Source: Synergistaceae bacterium (GTDB taxonomy: Bacteria > Synergistota > Synergistia > Synergistales > Aminobacteriaceae). From it: DNA of 25,856 nucleotides. The first letter of the stretch is position 1, and each line of letters starts with the position of its first letter. The notes under the pieces were generated by a model. That model was not told the DNA's origin. It made no database searches and worked only from the letters and a program-made list of their open reading frames with translations. This document shows positions 8,381-15,907 of the stretch, piece after piece. The translations under genes and the position numbers were made by a program. Location: NCBI GenBank assembly GCA_017455085.1, contig JAFTBT010000017.1, positions 1-25,856 of the forward strand. Direction: 5' to 3'.

Positions 8381-8465
8381 GCTGGCAAGCACGCCCCAGC
8401 GAATAAGGGCTGTAACGTCAAACTTCACTGAAAGCCCCTGACTTTGGTTAGAGGAATGCTTGCAA
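8381..8465 (+). mobile_element. Possible decayed IS200/IS605 right end (omega-RNA-like region)
   Basis: The stretch ends in AAGCCCCTGACTTTGGTTAG followed by AGGAATG. This is an imperfect 8-bp hairpin of the kind found at right ends of IS200/IS605 elements, where the TnpB guide RNA scaffold lies. The preceding bases (GCAAGCACGCCCCAGCG, AAGGGCTGTAACG) resemble such scaffolds from memory only. No tnpA or tnpB frame is intact. The call rests on pattern recognition and needs a search of IS ends. Confidence 0.4.
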
Positions 8466-8480
8466 TTGCACCTCCGCAAT

Positions 8481-9311
8481 CTATTTCGTTTTCGGTTTCT
8501 CCTTGTAGAGTACTGGTTTCGTCTTCATCTCCTCGCTGGTTTTCTTCGAGACTCTCATCTGGTGGATTATCCCCATCAACGAAGACACTCCCCAATACAG
8601 CAATACTCCTCCGGGAAGCCCGAAGCATATGAACGTCAGGAACAACGGCATGAACCAGTTCATCATTGACATTTGGGGGTTGCCTGCGCTGGTGAGATGC
8701 TGCTGTAACCACGTCAAGTATGCTATCAGGATTAACAGCACAAAGTTCGCTATCCATATGCTTATGTTCGAGAACAACAGACTCAGATTCGTGAACGATG
8801 AGAACAATACCATCACGAACCCAAGCTGCTCGTTCGGGATTCTCACGCCGGACTCGTCCACAAGTCTCAACGCGTCGGCCACTGTCGTCAACACACTGCC
8901 TCCGAGATTCACGCCCAGAAACGTGACGTTCGTGAATGCTTCTGTCTTGGTGAGGTCGTACAGGACTCCGTACAGCAATATGAATATCGGGAGCTGTATG
9001 ATCAACGGCAGGCATCCGCTCGCGGGGTTTACGTTGTTCTCCTTGTAGAGAGCCATAGTTTCCTGATTGAGTTTGTCCTTGTCGTCAGCATATTTTTCCT
9101 GAAGGACTTTCAGCTGCGGCTGGAGCTTCTGCATCTTCTGCATACTGTTCATTTGCTTCGCCGTCAATGGGTGCATTAACAGACGGACTAACAGAGTGAG
9201 TGCAATAATCGCCAGTCCCCACGCAAAATTAGTGCTGACTCCTACGCTGGTTATACCGTCATGAATGATCTCCAACAGCTTGAACAATAATATCTTGGCC
9301 TGTGCCCACAT
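8481..9311 (-). CDS. yidC: YidC/Oxa1 membrane protein insertase
   Basis: This 276-residue inner-membrane insertase inserts and folds membrane proteins with or without SecYEG. About five membrane segments are visible: one after residue 25, one at GCLPLIIQLPIFILLYGVLYD, and further ones at LGFVMVLFSSF, IWIANFVLLILIAYL and PLFLTFICFGLPGGVLLYW. The conserved groove arginine is in LLVRLLMHPL. The cytoplasmic hairpin between the first two segments carries MQKLQPQLKVLQEKYADDKDKL. The protein lacks the large periplasmic P1 domain of proteobacterial YidC, so it is of the short type. The N-terminus has no lipobox. It starts 2 bases after the yidD stop. The tail is basic (KEKPKTK), as in many YidC proteins. 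Confidence 0.95.
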   Translation of the reverse strand: MWAQAKILLFKLLEIIHDGITSVGVSTNFAWGLAIIALTLLVRLLMHPLTAKQMNSMQKMQKLQPQLKVLQEKYADDKDKLNQETMALYKENNVNPASGCLPLIIQLPIFILLYGVLYDLTKTEAFTNVTFLGVNLGGSVLTTVADALRLVDESGVRIPNEQLGFVMVLFSSFTNLSLLFSNISIWIANFVLLILIAYLTWLQQHLTSAGNPQMSMMNWFMPLFLTFICFGLPGGVLLYWGVSSLMGIIHQMRVSKKTSEEMKTKPVLYKEKPKTK

Positions 9312-9313
9312 GT

Positions 9314-9550
9314 TTATGATTTCACCTCTTGTGATTTTTTCGGCGGAGGGTCATATCCCCCCGGGTTCCATATCCCGCACTTGAGTAATCTCTTGATGGT
9401 TAATATAGTCCCTCTCATGAATCCCCATTCACGATAAACCTGCACGGCATACTCCGAACATGTCGGGTAAAACCTGCAATTATTGCCTAAGTATGGGGAT
9501 ATTAATATCTGGTATGAGCGGATCAGGATTACTGCGAGGCGGGAGAGCAT
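9314..9550 (-). CDS. yidD: Membrane protein insertion efficiency factor YidD
   Basis: This 78-residue protein matches YidD: an amphipathic N-terminal helix ([15 protein letters not shown]), the core CRFYPTCSEYAVQV with its conserved cysteines, and the closing segment CGIWNPGGYDPPP. YidD sits at the inner face of the membrane and helps YidC-dependent insertion. The ATG overlaps the 3' end of rnpA by 22 bases and there is no clear ribosome binding site, so it is probably translated by coupling to rnpA. Gene order rpmH-rnpA-yidD-yidC is the classic one. Confidence 0.95.
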   Translation of the reverse strand: MLSRLAVILIRSYQILISPYLGNNCRFYPTCSEYAVQVYREWGFMRGTILTIKRLLKCGIWNPGGYDPPPKKSQEVKS

Positions 9551-9891
9551 TTGTGACTTTGCAGTAACTTTTTGCGCGAGAATAAGCGTTCGAGGTCGCG
9601 CTGGATGTCCTGAGATTTTGCGACTAAGCCCTGAGCTTTGAGGCCGAGAACTAACGAGATGCCTGGAGTGAGATTCTGTGATAGGTGTCTGAATGCTTCA
9701 CGGAGTATTCTTCTGCCGCGGACTCGTACGTGAGCTTTGCCCTGTTTTTTTCCGACAGCGAGGCCGAACTTGATGGAGTCCGAGTCATCCATAACATACA
9801 ATAACCGCACCAGCTCTCCGTTTGCGCGAATCCCGGTGCGGAATATCCTGTCAAATTCCCAGCCCTTTCTGAGCTTCAAGACTTTATGCAC
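9529..9891 (-). CDS. rnpA: Ribonuclease P protein component
   Basis: This 120-residue basic protein is the protein subunit of RNase P, which trims tRNA 5' leaders. The N-terminal part has [14 protein letters not shown], and the RNA-binding signature appears as [14 protein letters not shown], matching the family RNR motif. The start is a GTG at 9891 that overlaps the end of rpmH by 8 bases, a common arrangement that couples their translation. The C-terminal 20 residues (after SRKKLLQ) are variable. The protein overlaps yidD at its other end, so three genes here share coding bases in pairs. Confidence 0.94.
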   Translation of the reverse strand: MHKVLKLRKGWEFDRIFRTGIRANGELVRLLYVMDDSDSIKFGLAVGKKQGKAHVRVRGRRILREAFRHLSQNLTPGISLVLGLKAQGLVAKSQDIQRDLERLFSRKKLLQSHKCSPASQ

Positions 9892-10024
9892 GAGTCAGGA
9901 ACTTTCTCCCCTTACGCCTTCTGTTGCGAAGAATCTTGCGCCCCGATGGAGATGCTGAACGTGCGAGAAAACCGATTTTTCTTCTTCTCGGAATGACATG
10001 GGGCTGAAATGTACCTTTCTTCAT
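9884..10024 (-). CDS. rpmH: 50S ribosomal protein L34
   Basis: A 46-residue, very basic protein translated on the minus strand starts [20 protein letters not shown] and contains [20 protein letters not shown]. This fits L34, whose usual form is MKRTFQPxxxxRxxxHGFRxRM and which is 44-47 residues long. The HG of the usual motif is replaced by IG. An AAGGGAG site lies about 11 bases before the ATG. A promoter with a perfect -10 lies about 60 bases upstream, and rnpA follows with an 8-base overlap. Confidence 0.95.
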   Translation of the reverse strand: MKKGTFQPHVIPRRRKIGFLARSASPSGRKILRNRRRKGRKFLTRA

Positions 10025-10086
10025 GATGCGAAGTACTCCCTTCTGTGTGAATCGTTAATAGTGTGTGTTTGTGGAAAAACTAAGAA

Positions 10087-10115
10087 ATTATAGCACAGCG
10101 TTGTTGCGGTGTACA
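10087..10115 (-). promoter_or_regulatory. Promoter of rpmH-rnpA-yidD-yidC
   Basis: On the minus strand the -35 candidate TGTACA and the -10 TATAAT are separated by exactly 17 bases, and TGC stands directly before the -10 (extended -10). The start point would be near 10080, giving a leader of about 55 bases. The promoter is made largely of repeat copy 1 described separately. Confidence 0.65.
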
Positions 10116-10326
10116 TTCCAGCAGTGAGGGGATGTGAAGCATGAGAGAGATATATTGTGTCATCAGCCGAAGCACAGTGTTGTTGCGGTGTACATTTCAT
10201 CAGCTGGAGGCTTTCTGAGAAAACATATCTTGTTGAGAAAACACACATCAATACTCGCGTAAGAATATCCCTGCACACACAGCAATAATTTGTATCACAT
10301 AGCACAGCGTTTTTCTGGTGTACAAT
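10090..10326. repeat. Three copies of a 26-28 bp motif between rpmH and rapZ
   Basis: The motif AGCACAGYGTTKTTGCGGTG followed by TACATT occurs at 10090-10117, 10171-10196 and, more divergent, at 10300-10326. The rest of the 331-base divergent gap (10025-10355) holds no gene. Copy 1 read on the minus strand forms the rpmH promoter. Copy 3 read on the plus strand ends in TACAAT, a -10-like hexamer 30 bases before the rapZ start. The motif may be a duplicated promoter or regulator site. Confidence 0.7.
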
Positions 10327-10355
10327 TAGCTAAAATCCAGAGGGGGAATCAATTC

Positions 10356-11240
10356 TTGAAACAGTTTATCATCGTAACCGGCATGAGCGGAGCAGGAAAA
10401 ACCATGACCCTGAAAGTGTTAGAGGACTTCGGATTCATCACTATCGACAACTTGCCTCCGGAACTATTGCCGCAGCTATTCGGCCTGATCTCCGAAAGAC
10501 CCGAAGCCGCAAAGAGCAGGGGCGTAGTCGCAACCGTAGATGTCCGCAACGTGAGCCGCACTAACGATCATGCAGGCAGCAATTTCGTGAAGGCCATAGA
10601 CGACATTTCGCAGGCATGGGGCGGAGAAGTCAAGGTGATCTTCCTCACTGCATCAGACGAGGAATTACTGCGACGCTACGAACGCACCCGCAGAGTCCAC
10701 CCGCTCAACAGGGGGCTGTCCACCGGCGAAGGCATCAGGGCAGAACGTGAAATGCTCGCGCCTCTTCTCGACAGGGCCGACATCGTGATAGATACCTCAA
10801 TGATGGATCTGCACCAGCACCGTGAAAGACTCCTCAAGGAATTTTTCGAGTATGACGGCGGAATCTCTATACTCATCAGCTCGTTTGGGTACAAGTACGG
10901 AGTTCCACAGGACGCAAGTTTCGTGATGGATGTGCGCTGCTTGCCGAATCCCTATTACGTGGACGAACTCAAGAATCTCACCGGTGAGGACAAGCCCGTG
11001 AAGGACTTCCTGCTTCAGTTTCAGGAGACGCATAAATTTCTGGAGGTCGCGAAAAACTTTCTGGACTTCACGATTCCGCAGTTCTTGAACAACGTACGAG
11101 GCCAGCTGCATATTGCTGTGGGGTGCACCGGCGGAAGACATAGGTCCGTAGCTGTGGCGGAGTGGCTCAACGAAATATATTCTCCCGTCTACAAAGGCGT
11201 ATGCTGTATGCACAGGGACAAGGGGCACGGGCATCAATGA
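10356..11240 (+). CDS. rapZ: RapZ/YvcJ-family nucleotide-binding protein
   Basis: This 294-residue cytoplasmic P-loop protein has the Walker A motif GMSGAGKT at 9-16, followed by IDNLPPELLPQL, and the C-terminal family signature GCTGGRHRSVAVAEWL. RapZ in enterobacteria binds glucosamine-6-phosphate and controls decay of the GlmZ small RNA; in Firmicutes the homolog YvcJ hydrolyses nucleotides, and its role is less clear. The TTG start is chosen because GAGGGGG lies about 9 bases before it and the protein then begins at the usual place (MKQFIIVTG). An upstream in-frame ATG at 10290 would add 22 residues that cover the promoter region. It overlaps yvcK by four bases (ATGA), the pair seen in many Gram-positive genomes. 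Confidence 0.93.
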   Translation: MKQFIIVTGMSGAGKTMTLKVLEDFGFITIDNLPPELLPQLFGLISERPEAAKSRGVVATVDVRNVSRTNDHAGSNFVKAIDDISQAWGGEVKVIFLTASDEELLRRYERTRRVHPLNRGLSTGEGIRAEREMLAPLLDRADIVIDTSMMDLHQHRERLLKEFFEYDGGISILISSFGYKYGVPQDASFVMDVRCLPNPYYVDELKNLTGEDKPVKDFLLQFQETHKFLEVAKNFLDFTIPQFLNNVRGQLHIAVGCTGGRHRSVAVAEWLNEIYSPVYKGVCCMHRDKGHGHQ

Positions 11241-12316
11241 GCTTCATACTGGGAATACTCACCACGTTAGCGATTCTCTTTCTCTTCGGGCGAATCAAGC
11301 TCACTTCTTCAGGAAAGCCCATACTCAGCAAAAAACTATCCAGCGGCCCGTATATTATGGCTGTCGGAGGCGGAACAGGACTATCTACCCTTCTGCGCGG
11401 CATAAAGACCTTCACACGGAATATCACTGCTGTAGTGGCCGTAACAGACGAAGGCGGAAGCTCCGGCAGAATCCGCAACGAGTGGGGTATGCTCCCGCCC
11501 GGTGATGTCCGCAACTGCATCGTAGCTCTTGCCGAAAACGACAACGAATTACGCAGCATACTCGACTTCAGGTTTGACCGCGGGGAACTTTCGGGGCATA
11601 GCTTGGGGAATTTGCTGCTCTTGGCCGTGACGGAGATGTGCGGGGACTTCAGTACTGCCGTCAAGAAAATGAATCACCTCCTCTCAATCAGGGGGCGTGT
11701 GTTGCCGGTAACTACTGAGGGCATTACGTTAGTGGGGAAGACGAAAAACGGAGAGTCTGTGCGTGGAGAACTGGATATATCCCATCACGGGCATGAACTC
11801 AGCGAGATAGGCCTAGAGCCTGAGGATGCGAAGCCATTGCATGACGTTATCAGTGCTGTGGATGACGCAGAGATTATTTTGCTTGGGCCTGGAAGTTTAT
11901 TCACGAGTGTGATTCCGAATCTGTTGCTGCCGGATTTCTCGGCCAAGATTCAGAGTGCACAAGTTCCCAAAGTCTACATCTGCAACCTCATGACTCAGCC
12001 CGAAGAGACTCAGGGCATGAACATAGTCCAGCATTTGGAGTGGGTTAGTGCAGCGTTGGGGTGTGTTCCGGATTTCGTGATAGCAAATGACGAACAAATA
12101 CCCGAAGACATTGTGGATGCATATCGTCAGGAAGGAGCAAGCCCCCTGTATCTTGACGGACACCAGCGGGAAATGATTCGCTCTATGGGGTGTATATGTA
12201 TCGAGGCGTCAATCATGTCGGTGTTCGAGAGCGCAAAAGAAGGCCGAGTCTTGAGGCATGACCCCCAAAAACTGGCCTCCGTGATCTTCCAGCTCATACG
12301 TGATATTTACGACTGA
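11237..12316 (+). CDS. yvcK: YvcK/CofD-like gluconeogenesis and morphology factor
   Basis: This 359-residue protein contains VGGGTGLSTLLRGIKTF, the VTDEGGSSGRIR loop and the LPPGDVRNC segment of the YvcK/CofD-like family. In Bacillus, YvcK binds UDP-sugars and is needed for growth on gluconeogenic carbon and for cell shape. The N-terminus (MSFILGILTTLAILFLFGRI) is a membrane segment, so this form is probably anchored to the inner membrane. The ATG overlaps the rapZ stop, and an upstream in-frame start would lie inside rapZ and add no conserved sequence. The 3' end overlaps the convergent phosphonopyruvate decarboxylase gene by 23 bases. The usual next gene, whiA, is absent; the phosphonate operon occupies that place. 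Confidence 0.93.
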   Translation: MSFILGILTTLAILFLFGRIKLTSSGKPILSKKLSSGPYIMAVGGGTGLSTLLRGIKTFTRNITAVVAVTDEGGSSGRIRNEWGMLPPGDVRNCIVALAENDNELRSILDFRFDRGELSGHSLGNLLLLAVTEMCGDFSTAVKKMNHLLSIRGRVLPVTTEGITLVGKTKNGESVRGELDISHHGHELSEIGLEPEDAKPLHDVISAVDDAEIILLGPGSLFTSVIPNLLLPDFSAKIQSAQVPKVYICNLMTQPEETQGMNIVQHLEWVSAALGCVPDFVIANDEQIPEDIVDAYRQEGASPLYLDGHQREMIRSMGCICIEASIMSVFESAKEGRVLRHDPQKLASVIFQLIRDIYD

Positions 12317-13409
12317 GAAACTCCGTGAATGCGTTCTTGTTCTCGATCGCTGTAGTCGTAGGCCGGCCAAGATTCTCCCGAGCACCTATACGTGATTTTG
12401 CCTCGATGAACGTCAAGCAGTCGTTGCCCTTCGCACACTTCAGAGCCTCATCCAGTGAAGCATAATCCTCAACGCTGAAGACCCGCATATACCCGCAAGC
12501 CCTCGCAATGTCCGGAAGGCTGATGTTACCCGCCGCTGTGGGAAGGCCTCCTACACTTTCGTGAGCTGTGTTGTTGATGACGATATGCACGAGATTTTTC
12601 GGGGCAATGCTTCCGATTACGGCCATAGCTCCGAGATGCATTAATGCCGCTCCGTCACCGTCAATGCACCAGATTTTCAGGTCGGGTTTATTGAGCGCAA
12701 CACCTAGAGCAATGGATGATGCATGACCCATTGAGCCGACAGTCAGGAAATCCCGTTCGTGAGTCTCCCGAAGCTCGAACAGTTCACGCGAAGTTTTGCC
12801 CGTAGTGCTGACGATGGGACTCTCTCCAGAAAATGCCACAATGTGCCGGATAATTTCCTCACGAAGCATTACGTTGTTGTTCTGGTAAATCACGCTGTCT
12901 CCAGTAAATGCTCCCTTGCGAATCACGAACGCCGCATCATGTCCCGCATCAAGTACCTTCCGGAAATTCTGCATAGCCTGTTCGACTTCATGATGTGATG
13001 TGTCCTTGCTGACTGTGAAGTGCTGTATTCCGAGCAGGTCAAGCATTTCTAGAGTCACTGCGCCTTGATATACATGCTGGGGTTCGTCATGGACTCCGGG
13101 TTCTCCTCGCCAGCCTATGATGAAAATTACGGGTATGTTATAGACTTTGGGATTGGTGAGGCTGGTTGACGGGTTCACGATATTTCCGAGTCCTGAGTTC
13201 TGCATGTAGACGGCGGGTATCTTTCCGGTTGCTAGGTGGTAGCCCGAAGCTATGGCTAAAGCGTTGCCCTCGTTTGCGGCTATGATGTGATGTGCGGGGT
13301 CTATTCGGTATAAACTGATGAGGCAGTCGCATAGTGCGCGTAATTGGCTGTCCGGGACTCCTGTGAAGAAATCGCAGCCAAGTATCTCGATGAATTTCTT
13401 GACCTCCAT
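12294..13409 (-). CDS. Phosphonopyruvate decarboxylase
   Basis: This 371-residue thiamine-diphosphate enzyme converts phosphonopyruvate to phosphonoacetaldehyde, the irreversible step that drives phosphonate synthesis. The N-terminal PYR domain has FFTGVPDSQLRALC and the catalytic-site HIIAANEGNALAIASGYHLATG. The C-terminal PP domain has the ThDP-binding run IDGDGAALMHLGAMAVIG ending near VINN. Its length matches Ppd/Fom2 proteins, shorter than acetolactate synthases. The ATG at 13409 is preferred, with GGAG 8 bases upstream; a GTG three codons earlier overlaps the alcohol dehydrogenase stop. It is the last gene of the operon, and its 3' end overlaps yvcK on the other strand by 23 bases. Next to PEP mutase, the assignment is firm. 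Confidence 0.92.
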   Translation of the reverse strand: MEVKKFIEILGCDFFTGVPDSQLRALCDCLISLYRIDPAHHIIAANEGNALAIASGYHLATGKIPAVYMQNSGLGNIVNPSTSLTNPKVYNIPVIFIIGWRGEPGVHDEPQHVYQGAVTLEMLDLLGIQHFTVSKDTSHHEVEQAMQNFRKVLDAGHDAAFVIRKGAFTGDSVIYQNNNVMLREEIIRHIVAFSGESPIVSTTGKTSRELFELRETHERDFLTVGSMGHASSIALGVALNKPDLKIWCIDGDGAALMHLGAMAVIGSIAPKNLVHIVINNTAHESVGGLPTAAGNISLPDIARACGYMRVFSVEDYASLDEALKCAKGNDCLTFIEAKSRIGARENLGRPTTTAIENKNAFTEFLSRKYHV

Positions 13410-13414
13410 AATAA

Positions 13415-14425
13415 TCACTCCTTTACGTTAAGAATCTGTGTGTATAGCTCTCTGATGGTGTATGTGTCCAGAGTTGCAGGAAAGTTCTTCAGGCGTACGG
13501 GGTTTACGCTCATGGTGAGGGAGTCTATCTGCTGAGGTGAGGCAGTGGGAATCTCAAGCCCTAACCGCGAAAATATGGCCTCGAATTTTTCCGCAGCATC
13601 CTCAGGGGAATCGCACCCCATAGCGTGAGCAATGTCATCCAGAACCGGAAGCGAAGTGTTGTGTATCAGCCACCGGAATAGCACCCTGTTGCAGAGAGCC
13701 GCACTGTGTCCGTGTGCAGTCCCGAAGATTCCCGTGATCCTGTAGCACATGGCGTGTCCTGCTGTGGTTTGGGATATGTTGATAGCTTTTCCGGCGGTGT
13801 GTGCGCTTCTGAGCATGGCTTCAGGATCATAGCTTGCCGGATACTCCGAGAGAAGGCGTGTGATGTTTGCGAGAGCTTCGCGCGAAATTTTCCGGCTGTG
13901 TTCTGTGGCGTTGACTGACCAGAAAGACTCGAGTGCATGAGAAAACGCATCAAGGGCAGAAGATTTGCGATGATAATCGGGCAGATATTTTAGCAGCTCC
14001 GGATCGAATAACACGTAATCAGGAATGATATTGTCGTCAGTGATTGAGAGCTTTTTTCCGTCCTCATAGAGCACCGCAAATCTTGTAGCTTCACTCCCTG
14101 AACCTGCCGTACTTGGAATCACGGCTAAGTGTGCTTCAGGATTATGCAGCTTAACGTATTTGGCTACGTCAATTGCAGTGCCCCCCCCCCCAGTAAGTAT
14201 AAACACGCACTGATTTTGCCTGAATGATTCGCAGGCAGCCTTTGCGTCCTCAAGTTTGGGGTTAGGTGTGAATGAGGTGAAGTGATACACTCCTGCACTG
14301 ACAGAGGCCAAACATTCAGACAGCCGCGTGAATCTCTGTGCTGATTTCCCATGAACGAACATTATTCTTCCTGCACCGCTCAGAATCTCCGCAAGCTCGT
14401 CGTAATTGTTTAACACTCTCTGCAT
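13415..14425 (-). CDS. Iron-type alcohol dehydrogenase, probable phosphonoacetaldehyde reductase; poly-G tract
   Basis: This 336-residue group III alcohol dehydrogenase probably reduces phosphonoacetaldehyde to 2-hydroxyethylphosphonate, as FomC and PhpC do in phosphonate antibiotic pathways. The nucleotide loop is LTGGGGTAID at 77-86, followed by IPSTAGSGSE at 103-112. Predicted metal ligands are Asp159, His163, His224 and His238, with the spacing usual in the family. The ATG at 14425 has GGAAGG 8 bases upstream; a GTG three codons earlier would sit on that site. The glycine loop is encoded by an uninterrupted G11 run (14181-14191), in frame here; gain or loss of one G would truncate the protein. 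The substrate is inferred from its place between PEP mutase and the decarboxylase gene. Confidence 0.87.
   Translation of the reverse strand: MQRVLNNYDELAEILSGAGRIMFVHGKSAQRFTRLSECLASVSAGVYHFTSFTPNPKLEDAKAACESFRQNQCVFILTGGGGTAIDVAKYVKLHNPEAHLAVIPSTAGSGSEATRFAVLYEDGKKLSITDDNIIPDYVLFDPELLKYLPDYHRKSSALDAFSHALESFWSVNATEHSRKISREALANITRLLSEYPASYDPEAMLRSAHTAGKAINISQTTAGHAMCYRITGIFGTAHGHSAALCNRVLFRWLIHNTSLPVLDDIAHAMGCDSPEDAAEKFEAIFSRLGLEIPTASPQQIDSLTMSVNPVRLKNFPATLDTYTIRELYTQILNVKE
14181..14191. repeat. Poly-G tract (G11 on coding strand) in the alcohol dehydrogenase gene
   Basis: Eleven consecutive C on the plus strand give eleven G in the coding strand. Runs of this length are prone to slippage during replication. 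The tract encodes the four glycines of the cofactor loop. Only one other run of ten or more bases was noticed in the window, in the LicC-like gene of the same operon. Confidence 0.95.
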
Positions 14426-14451
14426 TATCTTCACCTTCCGTAAAATTTTTG

Positions 14452-15891
14452 CTAACGTATCTGCCCGCGTATCATGCTGGACGATACCCCTTGTGTGTAG
14501 TCAGGCTCTATAACCTGCCCGCCCCACTCTGCCATTGTCGCTATTGCCTTAGCCCTAACGTCAGCAAGCGGCCCTTCACGCCAGTCCTTCCCGTGAATCA
14601 TGAAGTCCGGCTTGAGTCTCCTGATGTTCTCGTCATAGTCCCGTGTTGCCTGAGGCACTATCTCGTCAACGTACCTGATGCTTTCAAGCACTATTTTGCG
14701 CTGGTAATATGTCATGTACGGCTTGGGCTTGTAGCTGGAAATAGCTTCGTCCGAGAAAAGTCCGACTATCACTTTTCCGTAGCGTGCAGCGGTCTTCAGA
14801 ATGTTGATGTGTCCGGGATGAACTATATCCGCCGACATAGGCACATACACGGTCAGTTCTGAGTTCCTGATTCTTTCGCGCACACACGAATCATCAAACA
14901 CGTATTCTCCCTTCACGCTGGAACACTCCGGCATAACCGGGCGTGCAGGACTCTTCTTGTGGTGAACGCACCCGTCGCACAACGTACCTGCTAAATCGTC
15001 CTCCATGAAGCGGCGGCGCATATCCTTCATTTTTTTGCCATACCAGCCTTCACGCAGAGATACCTTGTTGAGATCCGCAACTATAAGCATGTTCTCATAG
15101 TCAGCATTCTCGATTGACAAGTACCCTTCCTGAGTCACTGATATTGCGTCAAACGGAAGATTGCACCGTCTTCTGACCTCGTCGTCGCAGTCGCAGCGTA
15201 AAAGCTCGTCTATTTCGGGCATATAGCCTCCCTGATTGTAGACGTACTTGAACACGACTTGATCCGCAAGGCCGTCAAAGACCTCGTAATATTTTTCCTT
15301 CAGGTGTTCGGTGAAGCGCGTCAAGATTCCTGTAACGTATATCTTGTAGCTCCTGCCTGTCTCCCTGCGGTAATCGTTCAGGTACTTCAAGTGTTCCATG
15401 ACCTTGTCGAAATCATCATGGCCGTGAATGAACTTGTAGAGTTTTCTCTGCGGGGCATTGATCGAGAACTTTATGCTGTCGAGTCCTGCGTCAATGACTG
15501 CGCGGATTCTTTCCGGAGTGGCGAGCGAACCGTTGGACGTGAGATACACATACGTATAGCCGATTCGTTTTGCCTCAGCAATATACTCTGGGAGCTCCGG
15601 AATCAAAAACGGCTCTCCTGTCGCGTAAAACCCTACTTCACGAGTCCCCAAGTCATAAGCCTGCTGGAGGATGTCGAACGCTTTGGCCTTGTCGATCTTC
15701 GAGACCTTACGCTGCATCTTCTGGTGTGCGCAGAAAATACATGCATGGTTGCACGCGCTGGATAACTCCATCAGGAAATTTGTCTTGGGGAACGGCGGTT
15801 CAAGGCTGTAGAGTTCTTCCCTGTCCGCTTTCTTGAGACGCACACGCTCTTGAAGGTCTACGTCTTTGCCCATACTGCTATTGGTACTCAT
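14452..15891 (-). CDS. Radical SAM enzyme fused to a TagD-type cytidylyltransferase
   Basis: This 479-residue two-domain protein has no named homolog that I recognise. Residues about 35-235 form a radical SAM barrel: the iron-sulfur motif CNHACIFC at 47-54 (CX3CX2C) and TGEP at 91-94. Residues 243-308 look like a reduced SPASM/twitch domain, with cysteines at 243, 305 and 308 and more at 233, 235, 323 and 336. Residues about 345-479 form a cytidylyltransferase domain with HPGH at 358-361 and an intact GVSSSMIR at 468-475, matching the CTP-binding motifs of TagD-type enzymes. There is no B12-binding domain, so it is not a Fom3-type methyltransferase. The fusion suggests radical chemistry on, or coupled to, a CMP-activated phosphonate. 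AAGGGGG precedes the ATG. Confidence 0.85.
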   Translation of the reverse strand: MSTNSSMGKDVDLQERVRLKKADREELYSLEPPFPKTNFLMELSSACNHACIFCAHQKMQRKVSKIDKAKAFDILQQAYDLGTREVGFYATGEPFLIPELPEYIAEAKRIGYTYVYLTSNGSLATPERIRAVIDAGLDSIKFSINAPQRKLYKFIHGHDDFDKVMEHLKYLNDYRRETGRSYKIYVTGILTRFTEHLKEKYYEVFDGLADQVVFKYVYNQGGYMPEIDELLRCDCDDEVRRRCNLPFDAISVTQEGYLSIENADYENMLIVADLNKVSLREGWYGKKMKDMRRRFMEDDLAGTLCDGCVHHKKSPARPVMPECSSVKGEYVFDDSCVRERIRNSELTVYVPMSADIVHPGHINILKTAARYGKVIVGLFSDEAISSYKPKPYMTYYQRKIVLESIRYVDEIVPQATRDYDENIRRLKPDFMIHGKDWREGPLADVRAKAIATMAEWGGQVIEPDYTQGVSSSMIRGQIR

Positions 15892-15907
15892 AAAATAAAT
15901 ACCCCCT

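Larger units (their letters stand above)
8137..8480. other. 344-base noncoding stretch between yidC and jag
   Basis: No open reading frame with a plausible start and ribosome site was found on either strand. The left part holds a plus-strand extended -10 sequence. The middle (about 8220-8380) is AT-rich with short inverted repeats such as a TGTACA pair around 8316-8335. The right part resembles a decayed IS200/IS605 end. The stretch interrupts the usual close spacing of yidC and jag, which suggests an insertion. Confidence 0.7.

Noticed and set aside
8425..9015. A 196-codon minus-strand frame overlapping yidC
   Set aside because: It is a different-frame shadow of yidC with no ribosome site and an Arg/Asp/His-rich composition unlike a real protein.
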